Assembly: GCF_026130545.1 (NCBI RefSeq)
Contig: NZ_JAMOIM010000019.1
Coordinates: 50,065 to 114,064, forward strand
Length of the DNA: 64,000 nt
Source of the DNA: Lichenifustis flavocetrariae
GTDB lineage: Bacteria; Pseudomonadota; Alphaproteobacteria; Rhizobiales; Beijerinckiaceae
Direction: 5' to 3'
Positions 43,656-52,096 of the stretch are shown here, in pieces. Within the stretch, counting starts at the first letter, position 1. Every line of letters starts with the position of its first letter. A program made the position numbers and the translations under genes. A model generated the notes under the pieces. It saw only the letters and a program-made list of their open reading frames with translations. It had not been told where the DNA came from and ran no database searches.

Positions 43656-44285
43656 CTCCGATTGACCGGAGCGTGCCCGGTACTTGCATGGCGCAGGTCG
43701 GGTCGGAGCCACGGCAGCGTCATCGCCAATGAGGTCAAAACAACGGCTAGCACGATGCCGAATCGCGATCGCCCGGGCTCCTTCGGCAACTCCGGGCGGC
43801 ACGAAGCAAAGCATCGGAGCGTCAACTCACGCCGGCCGGGCATCTGTCGCGCATTGGCTTGAGGGCGCCAACGGTATGCCCGGCCAGAAAGCTCGCCTCC
43901 GTCCTCGATTGTCCGTCCGTGAAGCTGAAGTCATTCGCAAACCGGTCTCCAGGCTCGGCAGTAGGGAGCCGACGTCGAGGACGAGATACCCGCCCGCTGA
44001 CCATGATGCGTGACGGGCTTGCGATCGACCTGCAACGTGGCCTGGCAGCGGCGGATCGCCGACGCCGGTGCGGCACCTTCGCCGACGCGCCGCACCACGA
44101 AGTCGACGTGCTCCTCAGCGCAGCGGACCATCAAGGTCCAGGTCCGAACTGGTCGTCGAGCACCGCCACGCCGTGATCCCGCTCCGCGCGCACGAACCAA
44201 AGCCCAATGCCATACTGTTCCGTGGCAACGACACGCGGGTGGACCGGCCACCATCTCCAACGCCGTCATAATGGTGGCCCAAGCT
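43656..44285. other. No supportable gene
   Basis: Overlapping ORFs occur on both strands (for example 43931-44269 on minus), none with a coherent domain or a convincing start. It is probably eroded coding DNA. Confidence 0.5.
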
Positions 44286-44522
44286 TCACGTCCTGGGTCG
44301 TACCGTCAGATCGATGTCGAGCGCCTCGATCGCGGCGAGCACGATGCTGAGCGCCAGGTCATCACCGAAGCCGTAACTCTGTCCCTGTGGAGCTGCGACG
44401 TCGCGCAACGCGCGGCTAACGATCAGGGCGTCGGCTGTCGCCAACGCGTACGTCAGAAATGCGGCCTGAGCACTCGGCTCAAGAACGCTGGATCTAAACC
44501 GATCCGCTACGTCGGTGGGCAT
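44286..44522 (-). CDS. Small hypothetical protein
   Basis: A 78-residue, alpha-helical ORF from ATG 44522, with SAQAAFLTYALATADALIVS and a C-terminal IEALDIDLTVRP reminiscent of the tail of small HTH antitoxins. No DNA-binding helix-turn-helix is clear. I cannot name it. Confidence 0.35.
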   Translation of the reverse strand: MPTDVADRFRSSVLEPSAQAAFLTYALATADALIVSRALRDVAAPQGQSYGFGDDLALSIVLAAIEALDIDLTVRPRT

Positions 44523-44615
44523 CAACCCTGCTCGTCACGGGTGAACTTGCACCCGATGCTGCCAGGAAAACGACTTGACGCGCAAGATCGTGGGCGGCAA
44601 CTCGGACTGAGCGAA

Positions 44616-45539
44616 ATGACGATCGTACCAAATGAAACAAAGGGTGAATCACGTGACTTCGCCTGTTTCCGGCTCTCGTCGAGCCTGTGCGCTCCTTACC
44701 TCGTCATTGCCTTACTCGCCGCCCGGCTCATCACGACCTCCACTGTCGCGGTCAGCAAGGACTGCCTACAGGACTTCGTGGTGGCCAGCTTCCAGTTCTG
44801 CTTGAACCCCAAGCTCGCGGGCGGCAGCGACCTGCTCTGCTTCACCGGTTTCGCGACGCTGTTCTCAGGGCTGACGCGAACGTCGATCGATTCGGCCGAG
44901 CTCCTCACGGCAGACCGCATCGGCACTGTCAGCGCCATGGTGCGCGTGAACAGATTCGACGCCAAGGCGCATGTGCTGGACGAGCTGCAAAGCGAGCTCA
45001 AGGATTATCGTGTCTCCGGCTCCGATCGCGGCCACGACCTGCTGCGCGTGTTCATGCCGACGGCACCGGTCCTCATGCTGGCGTTTACGGCGCTTCGGCT
45101 CTGTTCGCTCAAGCAATCGGCGAGGAACAGGAACAATTTTCGCCCGGTCACGCGCCGTCCCGAGCCGCGAGCGCGATGGGGCCATCAAAATTTGATTCGC
45201 ACTGATTTGACGCACCACTCTCGTTCCGAGCTTCAGCTGCTTCCGGCGCTCGATCTTGCGTCATGGCTCCCAAATAAACGCGGGTCTTATCGTCATGCAG
45301 CATCGTGGAGAAGAACTCCCATTCAGCTACTAAGGCGAGCCGCGTCTCCTCGGGCACATTGTAGAACTGTACCTCCTTGGCAAAGGGCGAGAAGGTCGAG
45401 TGAAAACGCTGTCGATTGTCAATCTCCTGCCACGTTGCAGCTCGGCCAGCGCGCGCGAATAAACTGCATCGCGCCAAGATCTCCTCGGCCTGACGGGTTC
45501 CGGTCTCAGCATTGCAAAGGTTGCGGCGAGCCTCTTTAG
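44616..45539 (+). CDS. Unknown protein, possibly membrane-anchored, with doubtful C-terminus
   Basis: From ATG 44616 the frame runs 307 codons. Residues ~25-50 (LCAPYLVIALLAARLI) and ~160-175 (APVLMLAFTALRLCSL) are hydrophobic and may span the membrane. A Cys-containing region lies between (CLQDFVVASFQFCLN). After about residue 180 the sequence is basic and repetitive and lies opposite the integrase fragment. The true gene therefore probably ended or was broken near 45200. Only 44616 to ~45200 is plausible as original coding sequence. Confidence 0.35.
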   Translation: MTIVPNETKGESRDFACFRLSSSLCAPYLVIALLAARLITTSTVAVSKDCLQDFVVASFQFCLNPKLAGGSDLLCFTGFATLFSGLTRTSIDSAELLTADRIGTVSAMVRVNRFDAKAHVLDELQSELKDYRVSGSDRGHDLLRVFMPTAPVLMLAFTALRLCSLKQSARNRNNFRPVTRRPEPRARWGHQNLIRTDLTHHSRSELQLLPALDLASWLPNKRGSYRHAASWRRTPIQLLRRAASPRAHCRTVPPWQRARRSSENAVDCQSPATLQLGQRARINCIAPRSPRPDGFRSQHCKGCGEPL

Positions 45540-45666
45540 GGTCGCTTGTGCCAAGGGACAACCGGAGGAGATTTGCATATCCCGAGCCGGGTGGCATGCG
45601 CATTTGAAGATAATACCGACCGGCACCGCGACGAGTAAGGTACGGCAGATTTGGCAAAGGCGTCAC
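45148..45666 (-). CDS. N-terminal fragment of a phage-type tyrosine integrase
   Basis: A 172-residue ORF. Its start (LPYLTRRGAGRYYLQMRMPP, then LSLGTSDPKEARRNL) matches the N-terminal DUF6538-type domain of alphaproteobacterial prophage integrases. The family protein is ~400 residues or more with a C-terminal catalytic domain; no RHRY region is present here. It is a truncated integrase and marks a likely prophage end or an older insertion. Confidence 0.6.
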   Translation of the reverse strand: MTPLPNLPYLTRRGAGRYYLQMRMPPGSGYANLLRLSLGTSDPKEARRNLCNAETGTRQAEEILARCSLFARAGRAATWQEIDNRQRFHSTFSPFAKEVQFYNVPEETRLALVAEWEFFSTMLHDDKTRVYLGAMTQDRAPEAAEARNESGASNQCESNFDGPIALAARDGA

Positions 45667-46091
45667 CGATGGCGCGGGGTCACACTGTGAGATAGATGTG
45701 TAAGACGTCTAACAACGGCCGGACACCGACTCGCTACCAAACGAACAAATACAACAAATTAGGAGGCGCTCTTCTCGATTGAGCGATTGGTAGCGGGGGT
45801 CCGATACATCGCAAAACCCCCGAAATCGACGCCTTTCTCGTTCTCCCGCAACCAGGTCGCGTGAGTACCTGCGGGAGGCAGCCATCGGCCCTAGTGGCCG
45901 TTACTTAAAGCGAACGAGGAAGGGGTGGGCCGCATCTGGGAGTTCGCCCGCTGTGCCGACCGGGCGGACCGGTATGCGGTCTGATCGAGGCCGGCACGAC
46001 AGGGGCGGTCGCCCAAGGGCGGGCCACCATCATGATCCTGAATGCTTACCCGGGAGCGTTTCCGACCCGTCCTGCACTTATCGGTCTGTCC
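45667..46091. other. Intergenic; AT-richer start and a long hairpin
   Basis: 45700-45770 is AT-richer than its surroundings and could hold the integrase promoter. GCGGGGGTCC (45797) and AAAACCCCCG (45815) can pair around a short loop. No gene or tRNA-like fold is seen. Confidence 0.4.
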
Positions 46092-46316
46092 TCAAGGTTG
46101 TGTCAGCCGGATCTGCACCCTGGTTTGGTGAACCAGAGCCTTGTGCATCAGGACGAACTTTGTGGCCTCGGCAACTTTGGTGTGCCACTGCGAAACCTGA
46201 TGGTGATCAATGGACCTCGCGCCCCCTTGGTAATCTGACGTATCGATCATCAGGTTGGGGTCGAGGTCCGCGCCCTGGCATATTGCACGCGCTACGGTTT
46301 CGATCTGCGGATCCAT
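46092..46316 (-). CDS. Small prophage-type hypothetical protein
   Basis: A 74-residue ORF from ATG 46316. It starts MDPQIETVARAICQGADLDP and ends with WHTKVAEATKFVLMHKAL. The pattern is that of short phage/host proteins seen often in Methylobacterium-like genomes; the role is unknown. Confidence 0.5.
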   Translation of the reverse strand: MDPQIETVARAICQGADLDPNLMIDTSDYQGGARSIDHHQVSQWHTKVAEATKFVLMHKALVHQTRVQIRLTQP

Positions 46317-46830
46317 GGTGCACCTCTTTCTATGAACACAATCACTGGACGCGCGCTTCGGATCGGCAGGCCGCCAGATATTTGCTTCGCCTATCCCGTC
46401 GGGCCTCTTGACCGGGGGGACAGGCGTCGAACACGGCAAGGGCCACCACCATACCGCCGGCTCCCTACCTAGAAGCCTACAGCCGTGAAATGGCATGGCG
46501 AGAAGACAACCGCACATGTCGATTGGCCAACGGTACCGCATGGCGACCGAGGCGGCCTTGCGGCATCCGGTGTCGAGGGTGTGGTAGGGGTATTGGCAGC
46601 GGTGCGCACCGTGATCGTGCGTTTAATCAAACGATCCGGTGCGCGATGGTGCCGCCCGTGTCGCGGACCTGGAAAGGCAATTGGAACCGGGCGGTGTAAG
46701 AAGCGGCCGGCGCCAGAGATTAGAACGCCGGCCGCTTGTGCCATCGTGGCAAGTCAACACGCGGCACAAAGGCAGCTACGCAAAAACAAGGACCAGAGAT
46801 GAGCACCAGAGGCATAGCGGTGTCTCAACC
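46317..46830. other. No supportable gene
   Basis: Several short ORFs on both strands without domain features or consistent starts. Confidence 0.4.
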
Positions 46831-47013
46831 TCATGCCTTGGTTAAGCCGCGATCCTGAAGAGCGATACCAAGCCCCCACAACCTGCGGGATCGGCGGCCT
46901 TTCGGCTGCCTCTCAGCCTCCGCTACCGCCAGCATTGAGAGCCGTCGCCTCACGGCTGCTTCGAGAACTGTCTCAGTATGACCATCAACAATCGGCTGCG
47001 CTTTCATCAGCAT
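46831..47013 (-). CDS. Small basic hypothetical protein
   Basis: A 60-residue ORF (58 from the second Met): QPIVDGHTETVLEAAVRRRL and AEAERQPKGRRSRRLWGLGI. It is positively charged at the centre. The only evidence is the coherent composition and the following gene-poor DNA, so it may not be real. Confidence 0.3.
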   Translation of the reverse strand: MLMKAQPIVDGHTETVLEAAVRRRLSMLAVAEAERQPKGRRSRRLWGLGIALQDRGLTKA

Positions 47014-47345
47014 GGCAAAGCTCTGGCCTGTGGTGCTATGGACTCGATCAGTCAGAGTTGCGCGATGTTGTTAAGAGGCGGTTAAGCGCTCGGATAGCGA
47101 CCGGAGCCGCGTTGCAGTGTCCCGCACCCGGTACTCATCACTGATGAGGGCAAGTGGTACAGCGACCGGGCCGGGGCTTGTTTGAGGCTGGGCCTGGATG
47201 GCAAAGAGCGCGCCCGCCGCCCCGTGCTGCCGCGACCACGCAACAGGTCAGATCCCCCACACACCGAGCCAGCCCACGCTGTTCTAGTCGGCTCAAGAGC
47301 GTTGCAGATCGGGGTCGCCTTACGCGAAGCTAATTAGCCAAACGC
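47014..47345. other. No supportable gene
   Basis: Short ORFs only. GCTAATTAGC (47329-47338), a palindrome, precedes the hairpin region. Confidence 0.4.
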
Positions 47346-47365
47346 AAAAAGCCCCACAAGGGGCT
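47346..47365 (-). terminator. Rho-independent terminator, minus strand
   Basis: Read on minus: AGCCCC-TTGT-GGGGCT followed by TTTT, a 6-bp GC stem with a U-tract. It would stop leftward transcripts coming from 47.4-47.8 kb. Confidence 0.65.
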
Positions 47366-47445
47366 AGACATTTGTGCAATGCGAGAGCATTGTCTCAAAG
47401 CGACTTAGGTCGCATGCCCTTCTTGGGTGTTTCCTCCCTAGACTT

Positions 47446-47472
47446 GGGCCGCCTTCGGGCGGCTCTTTTTTT
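47446..47472 (+). terminator. Rho-independent terminator, plus strand
   Basis: GGGCCGCC-TTCG-GGCGGCTC is an 8-bp stem (one G-U pair) with the stable UUCG tetraloop, followed by seven T. No plus-strand gene ends just before it. Two more hairpins lie upstream (47377-47392, loop GAGA; 47400-47413, loop TTAG), so the transcript it ends may be a small RNA. Confidence 0.8.
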
Positions 47473-47589
47473 GTCCAGGACGACTTTATTGCATGGCTTA
47501 CGGTGGCGCGCAAGGCAGCTATGCGGACTGAACTTGCTCATTTTTTGAACAATCGGCAGCGGCGTCAGCCACACCTTCGCACCCACCGC

Positions 47590-47795
47590 TTCCCCTCACG
47601 CCGCACAACGTCCTTCCGCCCAAATCTCCCAAACCGCGTCACCACCGATTGCTTCAGGCTCCTGCGCAACACAGCCTTGCCCCCATCGAGCCCTTTGCAT
47701 TGATGATCGCCACAGCCAGCTTGCGCGTGTCGAGGCCGTCAGGTGCGGCCTGTAGCGCGCTCAATCCAAGCCGCAGTCTAAAGACCGTCAGCCGC
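47590..47795 (-). pseudogene. Winged-helix-like small protein, frameshifted remnant
   Basis: The minus strand reads GLSALQAAPDGLDTRKLAVA, then IINAKG, and after a one-base shift GLDGGKAVLRRSLKQSVVTR and EGKRWVRRCG, ending at TGA near 47572. This resembles small helix-turn-helix proteins with an APxGLxTRxL motif. No start codon is in frame before an upstream stop, so it is a decayed copy. Confidence 0.45.
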
Positions 47796-47812
47796 CCGTG
47801 ATCTTGGAACGG

Positions 47813-48346
47813 CTATTTCGGAAGCCGGGTCAGTCTTGGACGCCAAATGCCGAGCGCGACATTGGCCACCGCGACAACGAGCACCACCCACAATGTCAGT
47901 TGCTCCGCCCCTGGCGATCCTCCCAATGTCGCTGGATCGACCTGGCCCGCAACGGCTCTCGCACTTCGTTCGGCTTCGTCCTGCATTGCTCCCTGAACGT
48001 GCGCGAAGCCCTCGAAGATGAGAACACCGGTCGCCAGCTTCAGCCAGGCCCAGCCAGCATTCTGATAGGCGTTGTTCAGTGCCATTGCGAACAGGCCCGC
48101 GACCAACGTGAGTGCGATCGACGGCATAAAAATCCACTTGGCGATGGCGCCCATCGCGCCGCGCAACAGCGCATACCCAGCCGCTGAGGCCGGGGGAGGA
48201 GCAAAGTGAAGCATGACAAGCAGCGACGCGACCGATCCCATGAGCCCGACCGCCCCGATCGTGTGCAAAAATTTGAGCAAGCGTCGCAATGTGTCTCGAA
48301 AAGGGTCGCCGTGGGGACGCCGAAACTCTAGCCAGATTGCTCGCAT
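47813..48346 (-). CDS. Inner-membrane protein, CopD/DUF2269-like
   Basis: A 177-residue protein from ATG 48346 with four hydrophobic helices: LHTIGAVGLMGSVASLLVML, GAIAKWIFMPSIALTLVAGL, NAGWAWLKLATGVLIFEGFA and LWVVLVVAVANVALGIW. The His in helix 1 (FLHTIG) is typical of the CopD-like/DUF2269 group, which may bind haem or copper. The frame upstream to 48517 is arginine-rich and probably not translated. It is the last host-like gene before the tail genes. Confidence 0.65.
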   Translation of the reverse strand: MRAIWLEFRRPHGDPFRDTLRRLLKFLHTIGAVGLMGSVASLLVMLHFAPPPASAAGYALLRGAMGAIAKWIFMPSIALTLVAGLFAMALNNAYQNAGWAWLKLATGVLIFEGFAHVQGAMQDEAERSARAVAGQVDPATLGGSPGAEQLTLWVVLVVAVANVALGIWRPRLTRLPK

Positions 48347-48508
48347 CCGCCAATTCGCGCTGCGAGCACTGACCTCGATGATCTCGCCATCCGAAAAGCG
48401 GGCGCGGCTCCTGAGCGTGTGCCTCTTTGTTCGCGAAATCCACGGATCGCGCGGATGCTGCGGAACACGTCTGTGAGGCGATGGAGATCGCAGGCGAGTC
48501 TGAGCGGC

Positions 48509-48601
48509 ATGGAACATCCTGCACCCCCGCCCGCCGCCGCGCCCAACCCCGACTTCGGCTTCGTTTGGCCCTTCACGGCCAGTGGAACGATCGACAACTG
48601 A
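48509..48601 (+). CDS. 30-residue proline-rich small protein before the tail gene
   Basis: MEHPAPPPAAAPNPDFGFVW and a short tail, ending in TGATG that overlaps the ATG of the GH5 gene. Short Pro/Ala-rich ORFs coupled to tail-fibre genes are common in prophages. It may mainly couple translation or be a small tail component. Confidence 0.45.
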   Translation: MEHPAPPPAAAPNPDFGFVWPFTASGTIDN

Positions 48602-50892
48602 TGCCCATCACCGCTCTCATGATGAGGCGGCGGGGCGGTGCTGCCGCACGCCTAGGCTCCGTCTACGATCTGACGCCCAAAGCGTTGCCGGGCGCGTTCA
48701 AGCTCGGCGTCAACATGTCCGGGCCGGAAAGCGGCAATCCCTATCCGTCGGTCGACATGCTGACGAAGTATGCGGCGCACGGCATGAGCTTTATCCGGCA
48801 GCCCTTAGGCTGGAATGCGATGCAGCCGACGCTCGGCGGCGCGATATCAACGACAGAGTTCGCCAAACTGTCCGCTGTTCTCGCGATGTGCAAGACACTC
48901 GGCATCACGGTGCTGATCGACGCAAACCATACGGTCGCGTTTGGCGCGGGGCGCCTCACCGGCCCACGTTTAGGTTCGACCGGATTGCCGATATCTTATC
49001 TCGCCGATTATTGGACGAAGCTCCTCCCTCTGATTATGGCCGACCCGAGCTACAGCGCGGTCCACGGTTATTCGCCGATCAACGAGCCGAACAACCTTGA
49101 CCCGAACAGCAGCGCGCCGTCGACGCCTTACAGCCAGAACCTATGCTTCCAGCTCAATCAACAAGTTCTGACTGTCATCCGCAACGCGGGCGACACGAAG
49201 CCCTTCTATGTGGCCGGCGATCACTACCAAGGCGCGTGGGACTGGGTTGTCAACAATGCGGCGTGGTTCCTAAACCTTGTCGATCCGGCCAACGCGCTCG
49301 TCGCCGACGTCCATTGCTACCTCGACGGGGATAGCTCGGGGTCGAATTATACCTGGGCGCAGGTGCTCTCCAAACCAGACACTGCAAGCGGGCAAGCGCC
49401 GCCCGGTCTTGCGCCGAACGTCAACATCGGCCCACAGCGGCTGTCGAACGTCGTGGCCTGGGCTTACGCGCATGGCGTGAAGATGGCGCTCATCGAATGC
49501 GGGTGGGGCTTCGACGCACCGTACCTGCAAGCTGGCGATGCCATGACGGCATACGTCCAGGCCTGCAATATGGAATTCACCTATTGGTCGGCCGGCTACA
49601 ACTTCAGCCCAAATACCGGCTATTACTACGACCCTGACCCTTATGTGCCCGGTACGAACAACCGCGACTTTAGCCCATCCGGGGTTCCGTCGCCACAAAG
49701 TGCGGTGCTTCAGAAATACGCCGCCGCGCCGACCGCCTATCCGCTGTTTCTCCCGGTCGACGGAAGCAACGTCCCGATCCGCCGAGGCGCGTCGGGCGTT
49801 GCGTCGAGCCCCTTCAAGATCCTGTTCGGCGGCAACATTTCAAGCCCCATCACGATCACGCCGCATGCCAAGACTGCGGACGGGACGGACCTTGGCTGGA
49901 CCTTCACGCCCTCCTCGGTGGTCATGGCGGCCGGGCAGCATATCAACGAGCAACTGAGCTTCACGGCGACGCCGACCACAGCCACGGCCGGCGTGCAGAT
50001 CGGCAGCACGAACAACGGAGGCTTGGCCGATCCGGCCTTGCTCGGGTTCGCGACCGCACCAGACAGCTTCATCGCCTTGGCCGCCCAGCCGCGCAACATC
50101 TTCGGCCTGCGCCGCCTCTATGCCCCGTACATCGGCCCGGCCATCCGGCTTCGGCCGCCGTGGGACACGTCCGGCAATTCGGACATGGATTTTCCATTCA
50201 ACAACCGGGGCGACTTGCCCCGACAGGCCATTCAGGATTGGGCGTCATCGCGAACGATCGCGGTAACCGCTCTCTACGACCAAGAACCGGCCGGCAACCA
50301 TCTGACCTTCGGTGGCACGCTGCCCAGTCTCCTCCTGGCCGACACGGATGGCTATCCAAGCATCTCGGTCGCTTCGGGATGTCGGGGCGAGTTCAACATG
50401 CCGGGGGCCGGGCAGACGGGCCAGACCGTCATCGCCGATCTCTACGAGACCTCGAACGGCCCATGGTTCGTCAACCAGAACATCTATTCGGGTCCATTCA
50501 CATTCTCGGCCAGCACGGGTTACACGCTGCTAAGCTCCACCACGGGTCCGCCGTCGAACCTGAACGTCTCGGTGGGCGGCGTGACCGGGCAGTGGCACGA
50601 ATTTGCGGGCACTGCTGCTTCCGGGGTCACGGGCGGCCTACGCGGCTTCAAGGATGGCGCGCTGGTCGGAACTCCGGTCGACACGCCTCCCTTCAGCTTC
50701 ACGGTGGGCGGGCAGACGGAAGTCGGGTTCTTCAAATTCGCCAGTTTGCTGTGGACCGGCAAATTCCGCCGCCTCGTGCTTTGCGATAGCGCGATCTCGG
50801 ATGCGCAGGACGCGGTTGGACGTCAGTGCAGGACGCAGCGTGGGGCACCTTCAACCAGCCGGGATGGACGGGAAACAACGGCGATCCGCTGA
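48601..50892 (+). CDS. Phage tail-type protein with GH5 glycosidase and lectin-like domains
   Basis: A 763-residue protein. Residues ~35-390 form a GH5 cellulase-like barrel: FKLGVNMSGPESG start, IRQPLGWN, the acid/base in YSPINEPNN and the nucleophile in ALIECGWGFD. Residues ~400-500 are a beta-sandwich-like linker. Residues ~510-745 resemble the arabinofuranosidase/LamG-like jelly-roll domain of phage tail proteins (FGLRRLYAPYIGPAIRLRPP). It probably degrades surface polysaccharide during adsorption. The last ~30 residues (after ISDAQDAV) run out of family sequence into the remnant of another GH5 gene, so the C-terminus was replaced. Confidence 0.75.
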   Translation: MPITALMMRRRGGAAARLGSVYDLTPKALPGAFKLGVNMSGPESGNPYPSVDMLTKYAAHGMSFIRQPLGWNAMQPTLGGAISTTEFAKLSAVLAMCKTLGITVLIDANHTVAFGAGRLTGPRLGSTGLPISYLADYWTKLLPLIMADPSYSAVHGYSPINEPNNLDPNSSAPSTPYSQNLCFQLNQQVLTVIRNAGDTKPFYVAGDHYQGAWDWVVNNAAWFLNLVDPANALVADVHCYLDGDSSGSNYTWAQVLSKPDTASGQAPPGLAPNVNIGPQRLSNVVAWAYAHGVKMALIECGWGFDAPYLQAGDAMTAYVQACNMEFTYWSAGYNFSPNTGYYYDPDPYVPGTNNRDFSPSGVPSPQSAVLQKYAAAPTAYPLFLPVDGSNVPIRRGASGVASSPFKILFGGNISSPITITPHAKTADGTDLGWTFTPSSVVMAAGQHINEQLSFTATPTTATAGVQIGSTNNGGLADPALLGFATAPDSFIALAAQPRNIFGLRRLYAPYIGPAIRLRPPWDTSGNSDMDFPFNNRGDLPRQAIQDWASSRTIAVTALYDQEPAGNHLTFGGTLPSLLLADTDGYPSISVASGCRGEFNMPGAGQTGQTVIADLYETSNGPWFVNQNIYSGPFTFSASTGYTLLSSTTGPPSNLNVSVGGVTGQWHEFAGTAASGVTGGLRGFKDGALVGTPVDTPPFSFTVGGQTEVGFFKFASLLWTGKFRRLVLCDSAISDAQDAVGRQCRTQRGAPSTSRDGRETTAIR

Positions 50893-51293
50893 ACAACTTT
50901 GCCTTCGAGGGGCACGCCTACCTCGACAGCAATAACAGTGGTATCCGTGACGACGTGCAGGGTGGCAACGCCAGCTTTGGCAGCACGATCATGGTCGATA
51001 TGACCAACTGGTGCCGGTACACGAACGGAAACACGAGCACACCCAAAGCCAATCCGTTTAAAGCCTTTGTCGGTGAATTTGGCTGGACCACCAGCACGCT
51101 ACCGATGCAGGCAGGCACGAACCAACTCGACTACCTATCGGCCAACTCCGATGTTTGGATTGGTTGGACGTGGTACCTCGGCGGCAATTTCGCGTCGCAG
51201 GCTAACTATACCTACGGCTCGGTCGTTCCGTCCGGTTCAGTCGGCTACTACACGGATCGGCCACAGTTGGCGCAGCTCACAGCGCATCTCTGA
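50826..51293 (+). pseudogene. C-terminal fragment of a second GH5 glycosidase
   Basis: In the frame beginning VQDAAWGTFNQPGWTGNNGD the sequence gives a different GH5 C-terminal half: FAFEGHAYLDSNNSG, FVGEFGWTTS (nucleophile Glu) and WIGWTWYLGGNF. The N-terminal half with the acid/base Glu is missing. It is joined out of frame to the end of the tail protein and overlaps the convergent gene by 17 nt. It is a recombination relic. Confidence 0.75.
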
Positions 51294-51909
51294 GGCGCTT
51301 GCGATAGGCGAGCGCGCCGAGAGCCAGGAGCGCGCCACCGAACATGGGAAGTGAGGTGGGGACAGGGACTGGTGAAACAGGAGTCCCGTCTGAGACCGAA
51401 ACCGTAAGGGAGCCGAGATTGTCCACGAAGACGCGATCGTTGATGCCGAGCAGCAACTCGCTTGCGCCCGCGGGAGTGACGAACGTGCCGCCGTCATGCA
51501 CCGCGAAGAGGTTCCCGATCACAGTCCCGCCCGAGGTTGCAAAGGCCCCTACCAATTCCTGCAGGTAGCTCGGGGTGGTGAGATCCGAATAGTAGAAGCT
51601 CGGATAGGTCATATAGCCTGTCACCGGCCATGTGAGATCCCCGATGCCGTCCACCGTTGGGCTGAGGTAATTCGTTTGAGTGAAGCCGGAAATGTAGCCG
51701 ATCGTGAATGTCGAGCCGGCCGAGAAGTCGAAGCCGCTGCTGATGATGGTTGGGACCGTGTTGTCGCCGACGCCATAGTCCAGCAGCGGATTTGCAGTCA
51801 GGCTCCATGGACCTGCCGTACCTTGAACGGTGAAATCCTGGGTTGCAGCTTGCGAGATGCTGCTCAAGCCCAGACTCAGCACAAACGCTACCAGACCGAA
51901 TCGCTTCAC
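51277..51909 (-). CDS. Secreted protein with VPLPA/PEP-CTERM-like sorting tail
   Basis: A 210-residue protein from GTG 51909, with GGAGG 5 nt before it. The signal peptide is VKRFGLVAFVLSLGLSSIS. The C-terminus VPVPTSLPMFGGALLALGAL followed by RKRL is a VPLPA-CTERM-type tail, which directs processing by an exosortase system and surface display. The middle is beta-rich and serine/threonine-rich. No exosortase is in the window. It may be a host gene trapped between prophage genes. Confidence 0.75.
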   Translation of the reverse strand: MKRFGLVAFVLSLGLSSISQAATQDFTVQGTAGPWSLTANPLLDYGVGDNTVPTIISSGFDFSAGSTFTIGYISGFTQTNYLSPTVDGIGDLTWPVTGYMTYPSFYYSDLTTPSYLQELVGAFATSGGTVIGNLFAVHDGGTFVTPAGASELLLGINDRVFVDNLGSLTVSVSDGTPVSPVPVPTSLPMFGGALLALGALAYRKRLRDAL

Positions 51910-52096
51910 CTTTTCCTCCCAGTAAGATGAACGATCGGTAACGCATCCACTGGTTGTGTCAATGCGGCGATCAGGTGTTCTCGCTGAAGTTGATAAGCTC
52001 TTAGCCTCTGCTCGGATGCACATAGCAATCCCCGTCTTCTCAACCCTGAGATGCGCGATCATCTTGCGACTGCCGTGCGGCCGGGAACTTGCCGAC

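Noticed and set aside
45797..45824. G-rich/C-rich hairpin considered as a tRNA or att site
   Set aside because: No acceptor, anticodon or T-loop consensus, and no repeated partner in the window.
47395..47586. 63-codon minus-strand ORF over the hairpin region
   Set aside because: Its coding would include the plus-strand terminator stem and the composition is basic and repetitive; RNA structure explains the region better.
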